A DNA stretch of 21,999 nucleotides from positions 1-21,999 of IMG/VR virus record IMGVR_UViG_3300046009_013444; one strand, 5' to 3'. How positions within the stretch are numbered: the stretch's first letter is position 1; every line of letters starts with the position of its first letter. The notes beneath the pieces were generated by a model. That model was not told where the DNA came from and did no database searches. It worked only from the letters and a program-made list of their open reading frames with translations. Shown in pieces: positions 1-7,162 of this stretch. The DNA comes from a virus. The translations under genes were made by a program, and so were the position numbers.

Positions 1-646
1 TATTAAAAAACTATATTTTTTAAACTACGATTATATTTTATACAACGAAGATTTTATCAACGAAATTTCTAAAACACTAGAAAGTAAAAAAGCATATTTA
101 GGTAAATACAAAGCAGCCGAAGGTGATACAGTATACACTTACTTCTTAGCCATTAACTCAGACTTTTATCTTAAAAACATCCCACAAATCCTATCAGCAG
201 ACGATTACGAAAATCTCTGGAAAGAATGGGGTAGTGAATCAAACGGGTATGAAAACATGATGTACCATGTTTTTAAAGATAAAGTAGGTATTCATTACGA
301 TTACGAGTTTGAACAACACGTTTTAGATACTTTTAATCACGAGGATTTTTCACGTGTAGAATATTTTACAGTTTTACCTACTAATAAAGAAAATACAATA
401 TCTACTTTTATTAGGATATCTAACGCTAAAGAAAACAAGATAATCAAAACCTACATTTTAGATGGTGATTTAGAAATTTTAGTAGATACTATAGAGGTTT
501 ATAACAAAGTTGACCATTACAAACTTTTACCGTACATTGAAAATCAAAAGATTAAATTTGAAATCTATGATTTAAACGGATTAATAGATACAAAAGTTTT
601 ATCTGTAGATAATTTAGAACAAAACGGATTACTTACTATTAAATGA
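1..646 (+). CDS. Possible GT-A-like glycosyltransferase, 5' end outside window
   Basis: The frame is open from base 2 to the TGA at 644-646, so this is the 3' part (about 214 residues) of a gene that begins before the window. The methionines near 257 are internal and not a convincing start. The visible N-terminal part reads like the nucleotide-sugar domain of GT-A enzymes (LNYDYILYNEDF, then FLAINSDFYLKNIP). The last 100 residues look like a beta-rich domain with alternating hydrophobic strands. The stop overlaps the next start as ATGA, which suggests translational coupling with two clear glycosyltransferases. The GT assignment rests on weak motif resemblance plus context. The open frame is certain, the function is not, and an accessory or glycan-binding domain is an alternative. 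Confidence 0.6.
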   Translation, partial: IKKLYFLNYDYILYNEDFINEISKTLESKKAYLGKYKAAEGDTVYTYFLAINSDFYLKNIPQILSADDYENLWKEWGSESNGYENMMYHVFKDKVGIHYDYEFEQHVLDTFNHEDFSRVEYFTVLPTNKENTISTFIRISNAKENKIIKTYILDGDLEILVDTIEVYNKVDHYKLLPYIENQKIKFEIYDLNGLIDTKVLSVDNLEQNGLLTIK

Positions 647-1584
647 AAATTTGCCAAATAAACCCAGGTTGTGGAATACCTGTACCTCCTCCAGGTTGGG
701 GAGCGATTGAAAAAATCGTATGGGAATTTACTTGTAATCTAAAAGAGCTAGGACATGAGGTAGATATTCGTTGGGCAAACGAAATTCAACCAGGTGAATA
801 TGATATTGTAATGGTACACGTTGCTAATCTAGCTATTCAATTAGCTGATAGAGGTATTCCATATATTTTTCAACACCATGATCATCATGCCTACGTGTAT
901 GGTAAGGATTCATATGTTTATCAAGAAAATTTACAAGCAATGGAACGTTCTTTACTTTCAATAGTTCCAGCTCGTTATTTAGTAGATTATTTTAATACTA
1001 ATAAAGTAGAATATTTTTCACATGGTGTAAATGTTAAAGAATTTTATCCTACTACACCTCCTCTTCATCATAAATTATTAATGGTTGCCAATAATGGGTT
1101 AGCTGGTAATTCTAGCCACGATAGGAAGGGATTTGAATTAGGAATTAAATTAGCTATGACATTTAATCTTCCTATTACAATAGCTGGTCCTACTAATAAC
1201 TCGAATTTTTTCAGTAATAATCCTTGGGTATATGGTTATCCTAATCTTAATATAGTATACGATGTATCACCACAAGATTTAATTAAATTATATCAGGAAC
1301 ATACAATTTTTATTCATCCAAGTGAAGTAGAAGCAGGTCATCCTAATTTAACTTTAGTTGAAGCGGCTGCTTGTGGTTTACCTACTGTGGGGTGGATTGA
1401 AATGGAAACTGATTTTAATGGGATGTGGAGAGCACCTCGTGATTTATCCCAACTAGTAGATGGGTTAAAATATGTAATTAATAATTACAATAAATGTCGA
1501 ACTGATATTTTACAAACCGCTAATAATTTATCGTGGTATAATAGAAGTATAGATTTAGTTAAACTATTTGAACGTTTCGTATGA
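643..1584 (+). CDS. GT-B fold glycosyltransferase (GT4/group 1 type)
   Basis: A 313-residue protein, predicted to transfer a sugar from a nucleotide-sugar donor. The N-terminal Rossmann half opens with MKICQINPGCGIPVPPPGWG, where the GWGAIEK stretch corresponds to the usual Gly-rich acceptor-side loop. Around residue 78 lies a His-rich QHHDHHAYVYG loop. The C-terminal donor half carries VANN..RKGFELGI (148-168) and the family signature HPSEVEAGHPNLTLVEAAACGLPTVG in shortened reading around 225-250, with the two acidic residues of the E..E motif spaced slightly wider than normal. It overlaps both neighbours by ATGA, so the three GT-like genes are probably co-translated. It has no signal peptide or membrane segment and is probably cytoplasmic. 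The substrate could be a virion protein, a host surface glycan or DNA; nothing here decides. Confidence 0.85.
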   Translation: MKICQINPGCGIPVPPPGWGAIEKIVWEFTCNLKELGHEVDIRWANEIQPGEYDIVMVHVANLAIQLADRGIPYIFQHHDHHAYVYGKDSYVYQENLQAMERSLLSIVPARYLVDYFNTNKVEYFSHGVNVKEFYPTTPPLHHKLLMVANNGLAGNSSHDRKGFELGIKLAMTFNLPITIAGPTNNSNFFSNNPWVYGYPNLNIVYDVSPQDLIKLYQEHTIFIHPSEVEAGHPNLTLVEAAACGLPTVGWIEMETDFNGMWRAPRDLSQLVDGLKYVINNYNKCRTDILQTANNLSWYNRSIDLVKLFERFV

Positions 1585-2780
1585 AAGAAACTTTAATTCA
1601 AGAATATAATAATACTCAATTTTTAAAAATTCCTAGTATTACTCCTAAAAATACTATAATTTATAATTTTGTAGATGGGGCTACTTGTGAAATTAATGGT
1701 CCTGTTTCTAAAAATTATAATGTTAAATTTTTTAATGGAACTACTAGTGAATTAGTACACGAAACTGTTATTGCTAATAATATGTGGACTCGTACTACAG
1801 CAAAATATTTTGTAAAGTGGAGAATTGAGGTATATGATGATGATACTAAAGAATTAGTAGAAATTTATAATTACAATGCTAAAGGGAAAAGAGTATATAT
1901 CCATCTTGACTCAACAGCTTTAGGTGATTCTTTAGCATGGTTTCCTTATGCTGAAGAATTTAGAAAACACCATAATTGCGAAGTTATAGTTTCTACTTTT
2001 CACAACGAATGGTTCAAAGACAACTACCCAGAACTAGAATTTGTAGAACCAGGTACTGTAGTAGAAAATTTATATGCTATGTATGGTGTAGGATGGCATT
2101 ATATTGACAAAGAATTAGATAAAAGTAAACATCCTAAAGAAGTAAAGACTATGCCGATGCAGCAAACTTCTACTTCTATTTTAGGATTACCTTACAAAGA
2201 AGTAAAACCAAAACTTACTTTTCCTATAACCCAACCTGCTATCCCAGGCGATTATGTTGTAATTGCCCCTCATGCCTCGGCTCATGCTAAATACTGGAAT
2301 AATCGTACAGGGTGGCAAGAAGTAATTGATTATTTAAACAGTAAAGGGTATAAAGTATTAATGGTTACAAAAGAACCATTAGGTGATGAATGGCATGATT
2401 CTAAACTATATGGTACTTTAGAAGGAGTAATTGATAAAACCGGAGAATATCCTTTAGAAGATAGGTACAATGATATACACCATGCTAAAGCCTATATTGG
2501 TTTAGGTAGTGGTTTAAGTTGGTTAGCTTGGACTACCCCTACTCCAATAGTATTAATCTCAGGATTTTCTAAACCTTATACTGAATTTCAAGATTGCGAA
2601 AGAATCTTTGATTATACCCCAAGTCTATGTACAGGATGTTTTAATAAACATTGGTTAGATCCAGGTGATTGGGAGTGGTGCCCTGAACATAAAAATACTA
2701 CTCGTCAGTTTGAATGTACAAAAAATATTACTTCTCAAAAAGTAATTGATGCTTTAAACAAAATACTTAATATTTATTAA
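1581..2780 (+). CDS. Aah/TibC-type autotransporter O-heptosyltransferase homologue
   Basis: A 399-residue protein matching the bacterial autotransporter heptosyltransferase (Aah/TibC) family, which moves heptose from ADP-heptose onto Ser/Thr of beta-helical adhesins. Residues 20-100 form the beta-rich N-terminal domain (YNFVDGATCEING...MW...KYFVKWRIEVY). A GT-B catalytic part follows, with HLDSTALGDSLAWFPY (108-123) containing an acidic residue in the position expected of the family's catalytic Asp. The donor half runs IAPHASAHAKYWN (228-240) to GLGSGLSWLAW (307-317). Near the C-terminus Cys350, Cys353, Cys367 and Cys379 (C-x2-C-x13-C-x11-C) reproduce the family's iron finger. The gene is coupled by ATGA to the upstream GT. 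Likely targets are repetitive phage fibre or adhesion proteins, but this is inference. Whether the donor is ADP-heptose is also unproven. Confidence 0.88.
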   Translation: MKETLIQEYNNTQFLKIPSITPKNTIIYNFVDGATCEINGPVSKNYNVKFFNGTTSELVHETVIANNMWTRTTAKYFVKWRIEVYDDDTKELVEIYNYNAKGKRVYIHLDSTALGDSLAWFPYAEEFRKHHNCEVIVSTFHNEWFKDNYPELEFVEPGTVVENLYAMYGVGWHYIDKELDKSKHPKEVKTMPMQQTSTSILGLPYKEVKPKLTFPITQPAIPGDYVVIAPHASAHAKYWNNRTGWQEVIDYLNSKGYKVLMVTKEPLGDEWHDSKLYGTLEGVIDKTGEYPLEDRYNDIHHAKAYIGLGSGLSWLAWTTPTPIVLISGFSKPYTEFQDCERIFDYTPSLCTGCFNKHWLDPGDWEWCPEHKNTTRQFECTKNITSQKVIDALNKILNIY

Positions 2781-2781
2781 C

Positions 2782-3030
2782 ATGGAAACAAAAGTTTTAA
2801 CTCAAGAAGAGCTTACTCAATTAACAAATCTTCAAAATCAACAAAATGATCTTATACTAAATTTAGGATCAATTGAATACAGAATGTCTTTGTTAGCACA
2901 AAATAAAGAAATACTTAAAGCTCAAGTATTAGAATTAGAAAAATTAAACAATGAATTAGGTCAACAATTGACTGAAAAATACGGATCTGGTAACATTAAC
3001 CTAGAAACAGGTGAAATTATTATAGAGTAA
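2782..3030 (+). CDS. Small coiled-coil protein of unknown function
   Basis: An 82-residue protein starting one base after the stop of the heptosyltransferase, so it probably belongs to the same transcript. Residues 8-66 are Gln/Glu/Leu/Asn-rich with heptad-like spacing (LTNLQNQQNDLI, ILKAQVLELEKLNNELGQQL), which indicates a helical coiled coil. The tail YGSGNINLETGEIIIE looks like a short beta hairpin. It has no Cys, signal peptide or membrane segment. Its position just upstream of the sheath gene may point to a virion or assembly role, but I do not recognise the family. Confidence 0.75.
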   Translation: METKVLTQEELTQLTNLQNQQNDLILNLGSIEYRMSLLAQNKEILKAQVLELEKLNNELGQQLTEKYGSGNINLETGEIIIE

Positions 3031-3090
3031 AAACCCCGTTTCATTTAGTTATATTTAATGGTTTTATAAAGACTTTTGAAAAAAAAGCAC

Positions 3091-3104
3091 ATATTTATAA
3101 TAAA
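3091..3104 (+). promoter_or_regulatory. Putative late promoter of the tail sheath gene
   Basis: ATATTTATAATAAA lies 33 bases upstream of the sheath ATG. It is one of seven copies of the ATATTTATAA core in this window, each just upstream of a gene. The core contains a TATAAT-like -10 and is similar in composition to the T4 late element TATAAATA, which appears here on the opposite strand. Confidence 0.65.
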
Positions 3105-3123
3105 ACTAAAAATATAACTTGCA

Positions 3124-5118
3124 ATGGCAGAAACTTTAATTTCACCTGGGGTATTAGCTAGAGAAAACGATAATTCATTCGTTTCTCAGCAACCAGTAAC
3201 TGTAGGCGCCGCTATTATAGGTCCAACTGTAAAAGGCCCTGTAGAAATCCCTACTGTAGTTACTACATATTCTGATTATGTAAACAAATTTGGTACTACT
3301 TTCTTAAGTGGTGGTCAGGAATACAGCTACTTAACTTCAATTGCTGCTTACAACTACTTCCAACAAGGAGGTCAAAGTTTGTTAGTAGCTAGAGTAGCTT
3401 CTGGTTCATTTACTTCTGCAACCGATACTGGAATTTATTCTTCTGATGAAACTGGTGTATTAGCTACTGGTTCTTTCTCAAGCTCAATTACTACTAACGT
3501 TTCAGCTTCTGCAGGTACTTACAATAACGTAGCTACTATTACTAGTGGTACAGGTGTTGGAGCTACATTTAACGTAGTAGTAGCCAACCCAAGTGGTAGT
3601 GTAGTATCAAGCATTATAGTTTCAGGTTCAGGTACTGGTTACAATATTGGTGATACAATTACTATTGCTTCTTCTTCTTTAGGAGCTTCTACTTCTTTAG
3701 GTACTAACTTAGTACTTACTTTAACAGCCGCTAATATAGTAAGTGAAATAGCCTTTACATTAAAAACTATTTCTGAGGGTACTATTATGAATAGCTTTAG
3801 TACTCAAGGTGCTAATGGCACTCTACCAAGCGGTTCAGCTGATAACGTAAGATGGCAGATTTTAAATTCTAACACATCTTCAGGAACTTTTGATCTTTTA
3901 ATTAGACAAGGTAACGATACTGCTACTGAGCCTATCGTATTAGAAACTTGGACTAACTTATCACTTGACCCAACCCAACCAAACTTTATCTCTAGAGTAA
4001 TTGGTGACAGCTATCAAACATACAATGCTCCAGACAACTATGTAGAGGTATTAGGTAATTTCCCTACTAATTCTAGATACGTGTACGTAAGTGCTGTAAA
4101 TAACCCAACTCCATACTATTTTAATAATAATGGAAGCCCACAACCACAGTATACTTCTTCACTTCCTATTAATGCTAGTGGTTCATTTGATGGAGCAATC
4201 GGTAATATTTTAACAGGTACAGGTAAATATTATAATAATATTTCTAACACAGATACTCAAGGTTTAATAGGTGCCAACTATAATAATATGATATCTTTAA
4301 TGGCTAACCAAGACGATTACAGATTTAATGTAATTTCAGTCCCTGGTTTAACTATTGCCGATAATGCTTCTCAAACTACTAATTTAGTAAATAACATTCA
4401 ATCTAGAGGTGATGCTATTGCAGTAGTAGATACTAGAGAATTTGGAGCTTCAATCTCAGAAGCCACTACTTCAGCACTTACAATTAATAGCTCATATGCC
4501 GCAACATATTGGCCATGGTTACAAACCATTGATCCAGGTACTGGTCAATTAGTATGGGTACCAGCTTCAACATTAATTCCGGCTGTATACGCGTTTAATG
4601 ACAGTGTATCTGAACCATGGTTTGCACCTGCCGGAATCAATCGCGGTGGATTAGACACTGTAGTAAGAGCCGAAAGAAAACTAAGCCAAACTAACCGTAA
4701 CGATCTTTACACAGGTAATGTAAACCCAATTGCAACATTCCCAGGTACTGGAGTTGTAGTATACGGTCAGAAAACATTGCAGAAAAAATCATCTGCACTT
4801 GATCGTGTAAACGTTAGAAGATTGTTAATCGCCCTTAAGTCGTACATTTCTCAAGTAGCTAATAACTTAGTGTTTGAACAAAACACAATTGCTACAAGAA
4901 ACCAATTCTTAAGCCAAGTTAATCCTTATCTTGAATCAGTTCAACAACGTCAAGGTTTGTATGCGTTTAGAGTAATTATGGATGATTCCAATAACACTCC
5001 AGACGTAATCGATAGAAACCAATTAATTGGTCAAATCTATCTACAACCAACTAAGACTGCTGAATTTATTTACCTAGACTTCAACATCTTACCAACTGGA
5101 GCTACTTTCCCAGCATAA
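3124..5118 (+). CDS. 18: Contractile tail sheath protein, gp18-like
   Basis: A 664-residue protein, close in length to T4 gp18 (about 660). It polymerises around the tail tube and contracts during infection. The N-terminus is typical of sheath proteins: MAETLISPGVLARENDNS, then a VGAAIIGPTVKGPVEIPTVV strand region, a FGTTF loop and an AAYNYFQQGGQSLLVARV segment. The conserved C-terminal part (from about residue 480) contains PWLQTIDP, PAGINRGG and VYGQKTLQKK, and ends in the DVIDRNQLIGQIYLQPTKTAEFIYLDFNI region that forms inter-subunit contacts. Residues about 105-205 are Ser/Thr/Gly-rich and contain a GTGYNIGDTITI motif, which suggests an inserted, outward-facing beta domain. A late-promoter-like site precedes it and the tube gene follows after 46 bases. 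Confidence 0.95.
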   Translation: MAETLISPGVLARENDNSFVSQQPVTVGAAIIGPTVKGPVEIPTVVTTYSDYVNKFGTTFLSGGQEYSYLTSIAAYNYFQQGGQSLLVARVASGSFTSATDTGIYSSDETGVLATGSFSSSITTNVSASAGTYNNVATITSGTGVGATFNVVVANPSGSVVSSIIVSGSGTGYNIGDTITIASSSLGASTSLGTNLVLTLTAANIVSEIAFTLKTISEGTIMNSFSTQGANGTLPSGSADNVRWQILNSNTSSGTFDLLIRQGNDTATEPIVLETWTNLSLDPTQPNFISRVIGDSYQTYNAPDNYVEVLGNFPTNSRYVYVSAVNNPTPYYFNNNGSPQPQYTSSLPINASGSFDGAIGNILTGTGKYYNNISNTDTQGLIGANYNNMISLMANQDDYRFNVISVPGLTIADNASQTTNLVNNIQSRGDAIAVVDTREFGASISEATTSALTINSSYAATYWPWLQTIDPGTGQLVWVPASTLIPAVYAFNDSVSEPWFAPAGINRGGLDTVVRAERKLSQTNRNDLYTGNVNPIATFPGTGVVVYGQKTLQKKSSALDRVNVRRLLIALKSYISQVANNLVFEQNTIATRNQFLSQVNPYLESVQQRQGLYAFRVIMDDSNNTPDVIDRNQLIGQIYLQPTKTAEFIYLDFNILPTGATFPA

Positions 5119-5133
5119 GAGTTGTAATTAACG

Positions 5134-5147
5134 ATATTTATAATAAA
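5134..5147 (+). promoter_or_regulatory. Putative late promoter of the tail tube gene
   Basis: ATATTTATAATAAA, identical over 14 bases to the site before the sheath gene, 31 bases upstream of the tube ATG. A separate promoter for the tube would suit the high copy number of both proteins. Confidence 0.65.
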
Positions 5148-5164
5148 ATAAACAATATAGCAAA

Positions 5165-5653
5165 ATGGCAGTATTAGACCCAAACGAAATATTTTTCACA
5201 GCGTTTGAACCCAAACAGGCGAACCGCTTCATCATGTATATTGATGGTATCCCCGCTTACGAAGTTAAGGGTGTGGGAGCTATAAACTTAACTCAAGGTA
5301 GTGTAGCTTTAAACCACATTAACGTTCAACGCTTTGTTAAAGGTAAAACCACTTGGGGTACCATCCAGTTCACATTATTCGATCCTATCACCCCATCTGG
5401 TGCTCAGGCAGTAATGGAGTGGGTACGTTTACACCACGAATCAGTAACAGGTAGAGATGGTTATTCCGATTTCTACAAGAAAGACTTAACTTTCGATGTA
5501 TTAGGTCCAGTAGGCGATATCGTTTCTGAATGGGTAATCAAAGGTGCTCTTATTACCGACGCTAGTTTTGGTGAGTATTCATGGGATACTGTTGACCAAG
5601 CAATTGAAATTACAATGACTGTACAACCAGATTACTGTGTATTGAACTTCTAA
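5165..5653 (+). CDS. 19: Tail tube protein, gp19-like
   Basis: A 162-residue protein, the same size as T4 gp19 (163). It forms the hexameric rings of the inner tail tube. Features expected of the family include NRFIMYIDGIPAYEVKGVG near the N-terminus, a central LNHINVQRFVKGKTTWGTI segment followed by FTLFDPI, and the late SEWVIKGALITDASFGEYSW region followed by an EITMTVQPDYCVLNF C-terminal strand. It lies directly after the sheath gene, the usual order in contractile tails. The gene ends with adjacent TAA and TAG codons, then a strong intrinsic terminator 25 bases later. GC and codon use are slightly higher than in neighbouring genes, which fits a highly expressed protein. Confidence 0.95.
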   Translation: MAVLDPNEIFFTAFEPKQANRFIMYIDGIPAYEVKGVGAINLTQGSVALNHINVQRFVKGKTTWGTIQFTLFDPITPSGAQAVMEWVRLHHESVTGRDGYSDFYKKDLTFDVLGPVGDIVSEWVIKGALITDASFGEYSWDTVDQAIEITMTVQPDYCVLNF

Positions 5654-5678
5654 TAGAAATTTACATAAAATTAAATTT

Positions 5679-5706
5679 GAGCTTGGCTTTGCCAAGCTCT
5701 TTTTTT
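5679..5706 (+). terminator. Intrinsic terminator after sheath-tube
   Basis: A perfect 9 bp stem, GAGCTTGGC / GCCAAGCTC, with a TTT loop is followed by seven Ts (5700-5706). It sits 25 bases after the tube stop codon and separates the sheath-tube unit from the following membrane-protein gene. Confidence 0.92.
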
Positions 5707-5719
5707 ATCTTATCACATC

Positions 5720-5741
5720 TATAAGGGATAGGTTCTTTGAC
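5720..5741 (+). repeat. Left arm of inverted repeat; boxA-like element
   Basis: This arm matches the reverse complement of 6083-6103 with one mismatch and one single-base gap. The inner 12 bases (AGGTTCTTTGAC) are perfect. The GGTTCTTTGACA text also resembles the boxA antitermination element in Bacteroidota rRNA leaders. It lies 22 bases upstream of the 5764 start, so it could act in the leader of that gene. Confidence 0.7.
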
Positions 5742-5763
5742 ATCTAATAACTAAAACAAAACT

Positions 5764-6075
5764 ATGGAAATTACATCATTTATTTTAGGTGTAGCTGCGG
5801 TCATTACTATACTAATGGTTGTGGTTACGTTTATGAACTTTATGGAAATTAAAAATCTCCACAAACAAATCGATATTCTTCAAAGTATTGATGAATCGAT
5901 TATACGTAATAACGATGCTCTTGAAAGTAGAAGCATAAATTACACAGATCAATTAAATAATAACACTCAACGAGAATTAGAAAATCTCTATCGTCACATT
6001 GATAGTAGAGTAGATAAACTTGAAGAGAAAACCAAAAAAGAGTTTCAATCTCTTACTCACACTAAATCTTATTAA
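5764..6075 (+). CDS. Single-pass membrane protein with coiled coil, unknown function
   Basis: A 103-residue protein. Residues 5-27 are a strongly hydrophobic helix (FILGVAAVITILMVVVTFM), followed by a charged helical region to the C-terminus with heptad-like spacing (IKNLHKQIDILQSID, LENLYRHIDSRVDKLEEKTKKEF). The overall plan, an N-terminal anchor plus a soluble coiled coil, resembles an inner-membrane spanin or a membrane-tethered assembly factor. No lipoprotein partner is visible, and topology cannot be decided. It has no late-promoter motif, a terminator lies upstream, and an inverted repeat (5720-5741 / 6083-6103) brackets the gene, so it is probably an independently controlled or acquired unit. 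Confidence 0.78.
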   Translation: MEITSFILGVAAVITILMVVVTFMNFMEIKNLHKQIDILQSIDESIIRNNDALESRSINYTDQLNNNTQRELENLYRHIDSRVDKLEEKTKKEFQSLTHTKSY

Positions 6076-6082
6076 TTAACCC

Positions 6083-6103
6083 GTCAAAGAACCTTCCTTT
6101 ATA
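6083..6103 (-). repeat. Right arm of inverted repeat
   Basis: Reverse-complement partner of 5720-5741, with a perfect 12-base core GTCAAAGAACCT at 6083-6094. It ends immediately before the late-promoter-like motif at 6104. If it is a transcribed signal it reads on the minus strand. Confidence 0.7.
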
Positions 6104-6117
6104 ATATTTATAAACAT
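6104..6117 (+). promoter_or_regulatory. Putative late promoter of the gp26-like gene
   Basis: ATATTTATAAACAT, 35 bases upstream of the ATG at 6139. It keeps the ten-base core shared by all seven sites but diverges after it. Confidence 0.6.
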
Positions 6118-6138
6118 ATTAGTTATAACAAATAATTT

Positions 6139-6879
6139 ATGACAGAATTTAAATTACCAACCGAAATGGTTGAACTACCTTCAAAGGGTTTATTATACCC
6201 TGAAGATCATCCTTTAGCAGAAGGAAAAATAGAAATAAAATACATGACTGCTAAAGAAGAAGATATTCTTACTAACCAAAATTACATTAAGCAAGGAATT
6301 GTAATTGACAAATTACTTCAATCACTTATCATTACTAAATTTAATTATAATGATTTATTGATTGGAGATAAAGATGCTATTATGATGGCTGCTCGTATTT
6401 TAGGTTATGGTAAAGATTATAAATTTTATTATTTAGGAGAAGATATTACAGTAGATTTAACTACTCTTAAAGAAAAATCTTTAGATGAATCTAAAATTCT
6501 AGAAAAAGGTAAAAACGAATTCAAATATGAATTACCTCACACAGGTAACGTAATTACATTTAAACTTTTAACTAATAAAGACGATAAAGATATTGATGCT
6601 GAATTAGAAGGTTTAAAGAAAATTAATAAAAATGATAATCCTGAACTTACTACACGTTTAAAACATATGATCCTTTCAATAAATGGGGATTATGATGCAA
6701 AAACCATTAGAAGTTTTGTAGATACCGCATTTTTAGCTAGAGATTCTAAGGCATTTAGAGAATACTATAATGAAATATCCCCAGGTGTCGAAACTAAAAT
6801 TAAATATGAATTTATAGAAGGCGTAGAGGAGGACGTCAATATACAATTCGGAACTACGTTTTTTTGGCCTGACGCCTAA
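6139..6879 (+). CDS. 26: Baseplate hub assembly protein, gp26-like (T4_baseplate family)
   Basis: A 246-residue protein resembling the T4 gp26 group (about 208 residues in T4), needed for baseplate hub assembly. The N-terminal signature LPTEMVELPSKGLLYPEDHP, followed by GKIEIKYMTAKEEDILTNQN, is characteristic of the family. The rest is helical and acidic and ends in TFFWPDA. The gene's position just before the tape measure is where long-tailed phages place their tail assembly chaperones. At its 3' end a run of seven Ts (6859-6865) falls where a second open frame overlaps this gene and continues to 7153. The family call is good; equivalence to the T4 hub protein in function is inferred. Confidence 0.85.
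   Translation: MTEFKLPTEMVELPSKGLLYPEDHPLAEGKIEIKYMTAKEEDILTNQNYIKQGIVIDKLLQSLIITKFNYNDLLIGDKDAIMMAARILGYGKDYKFYYLGEDITVDLTTLKEKSLDESKILEKGKNEFKYELPHTGNVITFKLLTNKDDKDIDAELEGLKKINKNDNPELTTRLKHMILSINGDYDAKTIRSFVDTAFLARDSKAFREYYNEISPGVETKIKYEFIEGVEEDVNIQFGTTFFWPDA
6859..6865 (+). other. Candidate recoding site (T7 run) at gp26-like 3' end
   Basis: Seven Ts encode Phe-Phe in the gp26-like frame, six codons before its stop. A +1 (or -2) shift here would join the protein to the overlapping frame, which runs FFGLTPNYRGHIF onward to 7153. A six-base stem (6901-6906 with 6919-6924) lies downstream but is AT-rich and weak. The overlapping frame opens at 6827, after a TAG at 6824, and has no ATG until 6962. 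Confidence 0.45.
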
Positions 6880-6961
6880 TTACCGTGGACATATTTTTAG
6901 TGAAATTCACGAAATAGTATTTCATGGACAAGGGGGGTATGATTGGAACACAGTTTACAAT

Positions 6962-7153
6962 ATGCCTATTTGGTTACGTAAGTTTACTTTTAATAAAATA
7001 AAGTCGCATTACGATAAAGTAAACAACCAGGAAAATCAGGACACTGTTAAAAAATCAGTTGCTGCTATGAAATCTGTAGGAGCAACTAAAGATAAACAAC
7101 CTGTAAAAACAATATCTCCTCCAACATATGTTACGAAGGCATCAAAAAAATGA
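6962..7153 (+). CDS. Small baseplate/tail-assembly protein, or C-terminal part of a recoded gp26-like fusion
   Basis: The annotated start is the first ATG, which gives 63 residues (MPIWLRKFTFNKIKSHYDK, then a Lys/Val/Thr-rich tail). The same frame is open from 6827, and its upstream translation looks like real protein: FFGLTPNYRGHIF, then SEIHEIVFHGQGGYDWNTVYN running straight into MPIWLRKF. The gene therefore probably begins before 6962, either through frameshifting from the gp26-like gene at the T7 run or from a non-ATG codon (ATA at 6839 follows a GAGGAGG). The gap from 6880 to 6961 would otherwise be unexplained. Location between the gp26-like gene and the tape measure suits a tail assembly chaperone. 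Confidence 0.65.
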   Translation: MPIWLRKFTFNKIKSHYDKVNNQENQDTVKKSVAAMKSVGATKDKQPVKTISPPTYVTKASKK

Positions 7154-7162
7154 TGCCTTCTA

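Noticed and set aside
257-646. A complete 129-residue gene starting at ATG 257
   Set aside because: The frame is open without a stop from the first bases of the window and the upstream translation looks like protein, so this is an internal Met of a truncated gene.
5738-5763. TTGACA as a sigma70-type -35 box before 5764
   Set aside because: No -10 box occurs at the required spacing before the ATG, and Bacteroidota promoters use other elements; the boxA-like reading fits better.
6938-6945. Run of six Gs as a second slippery site
   Set aside because: It lies inside the second frame, which continues uninterrupted on both sides, so no shift is needed there.
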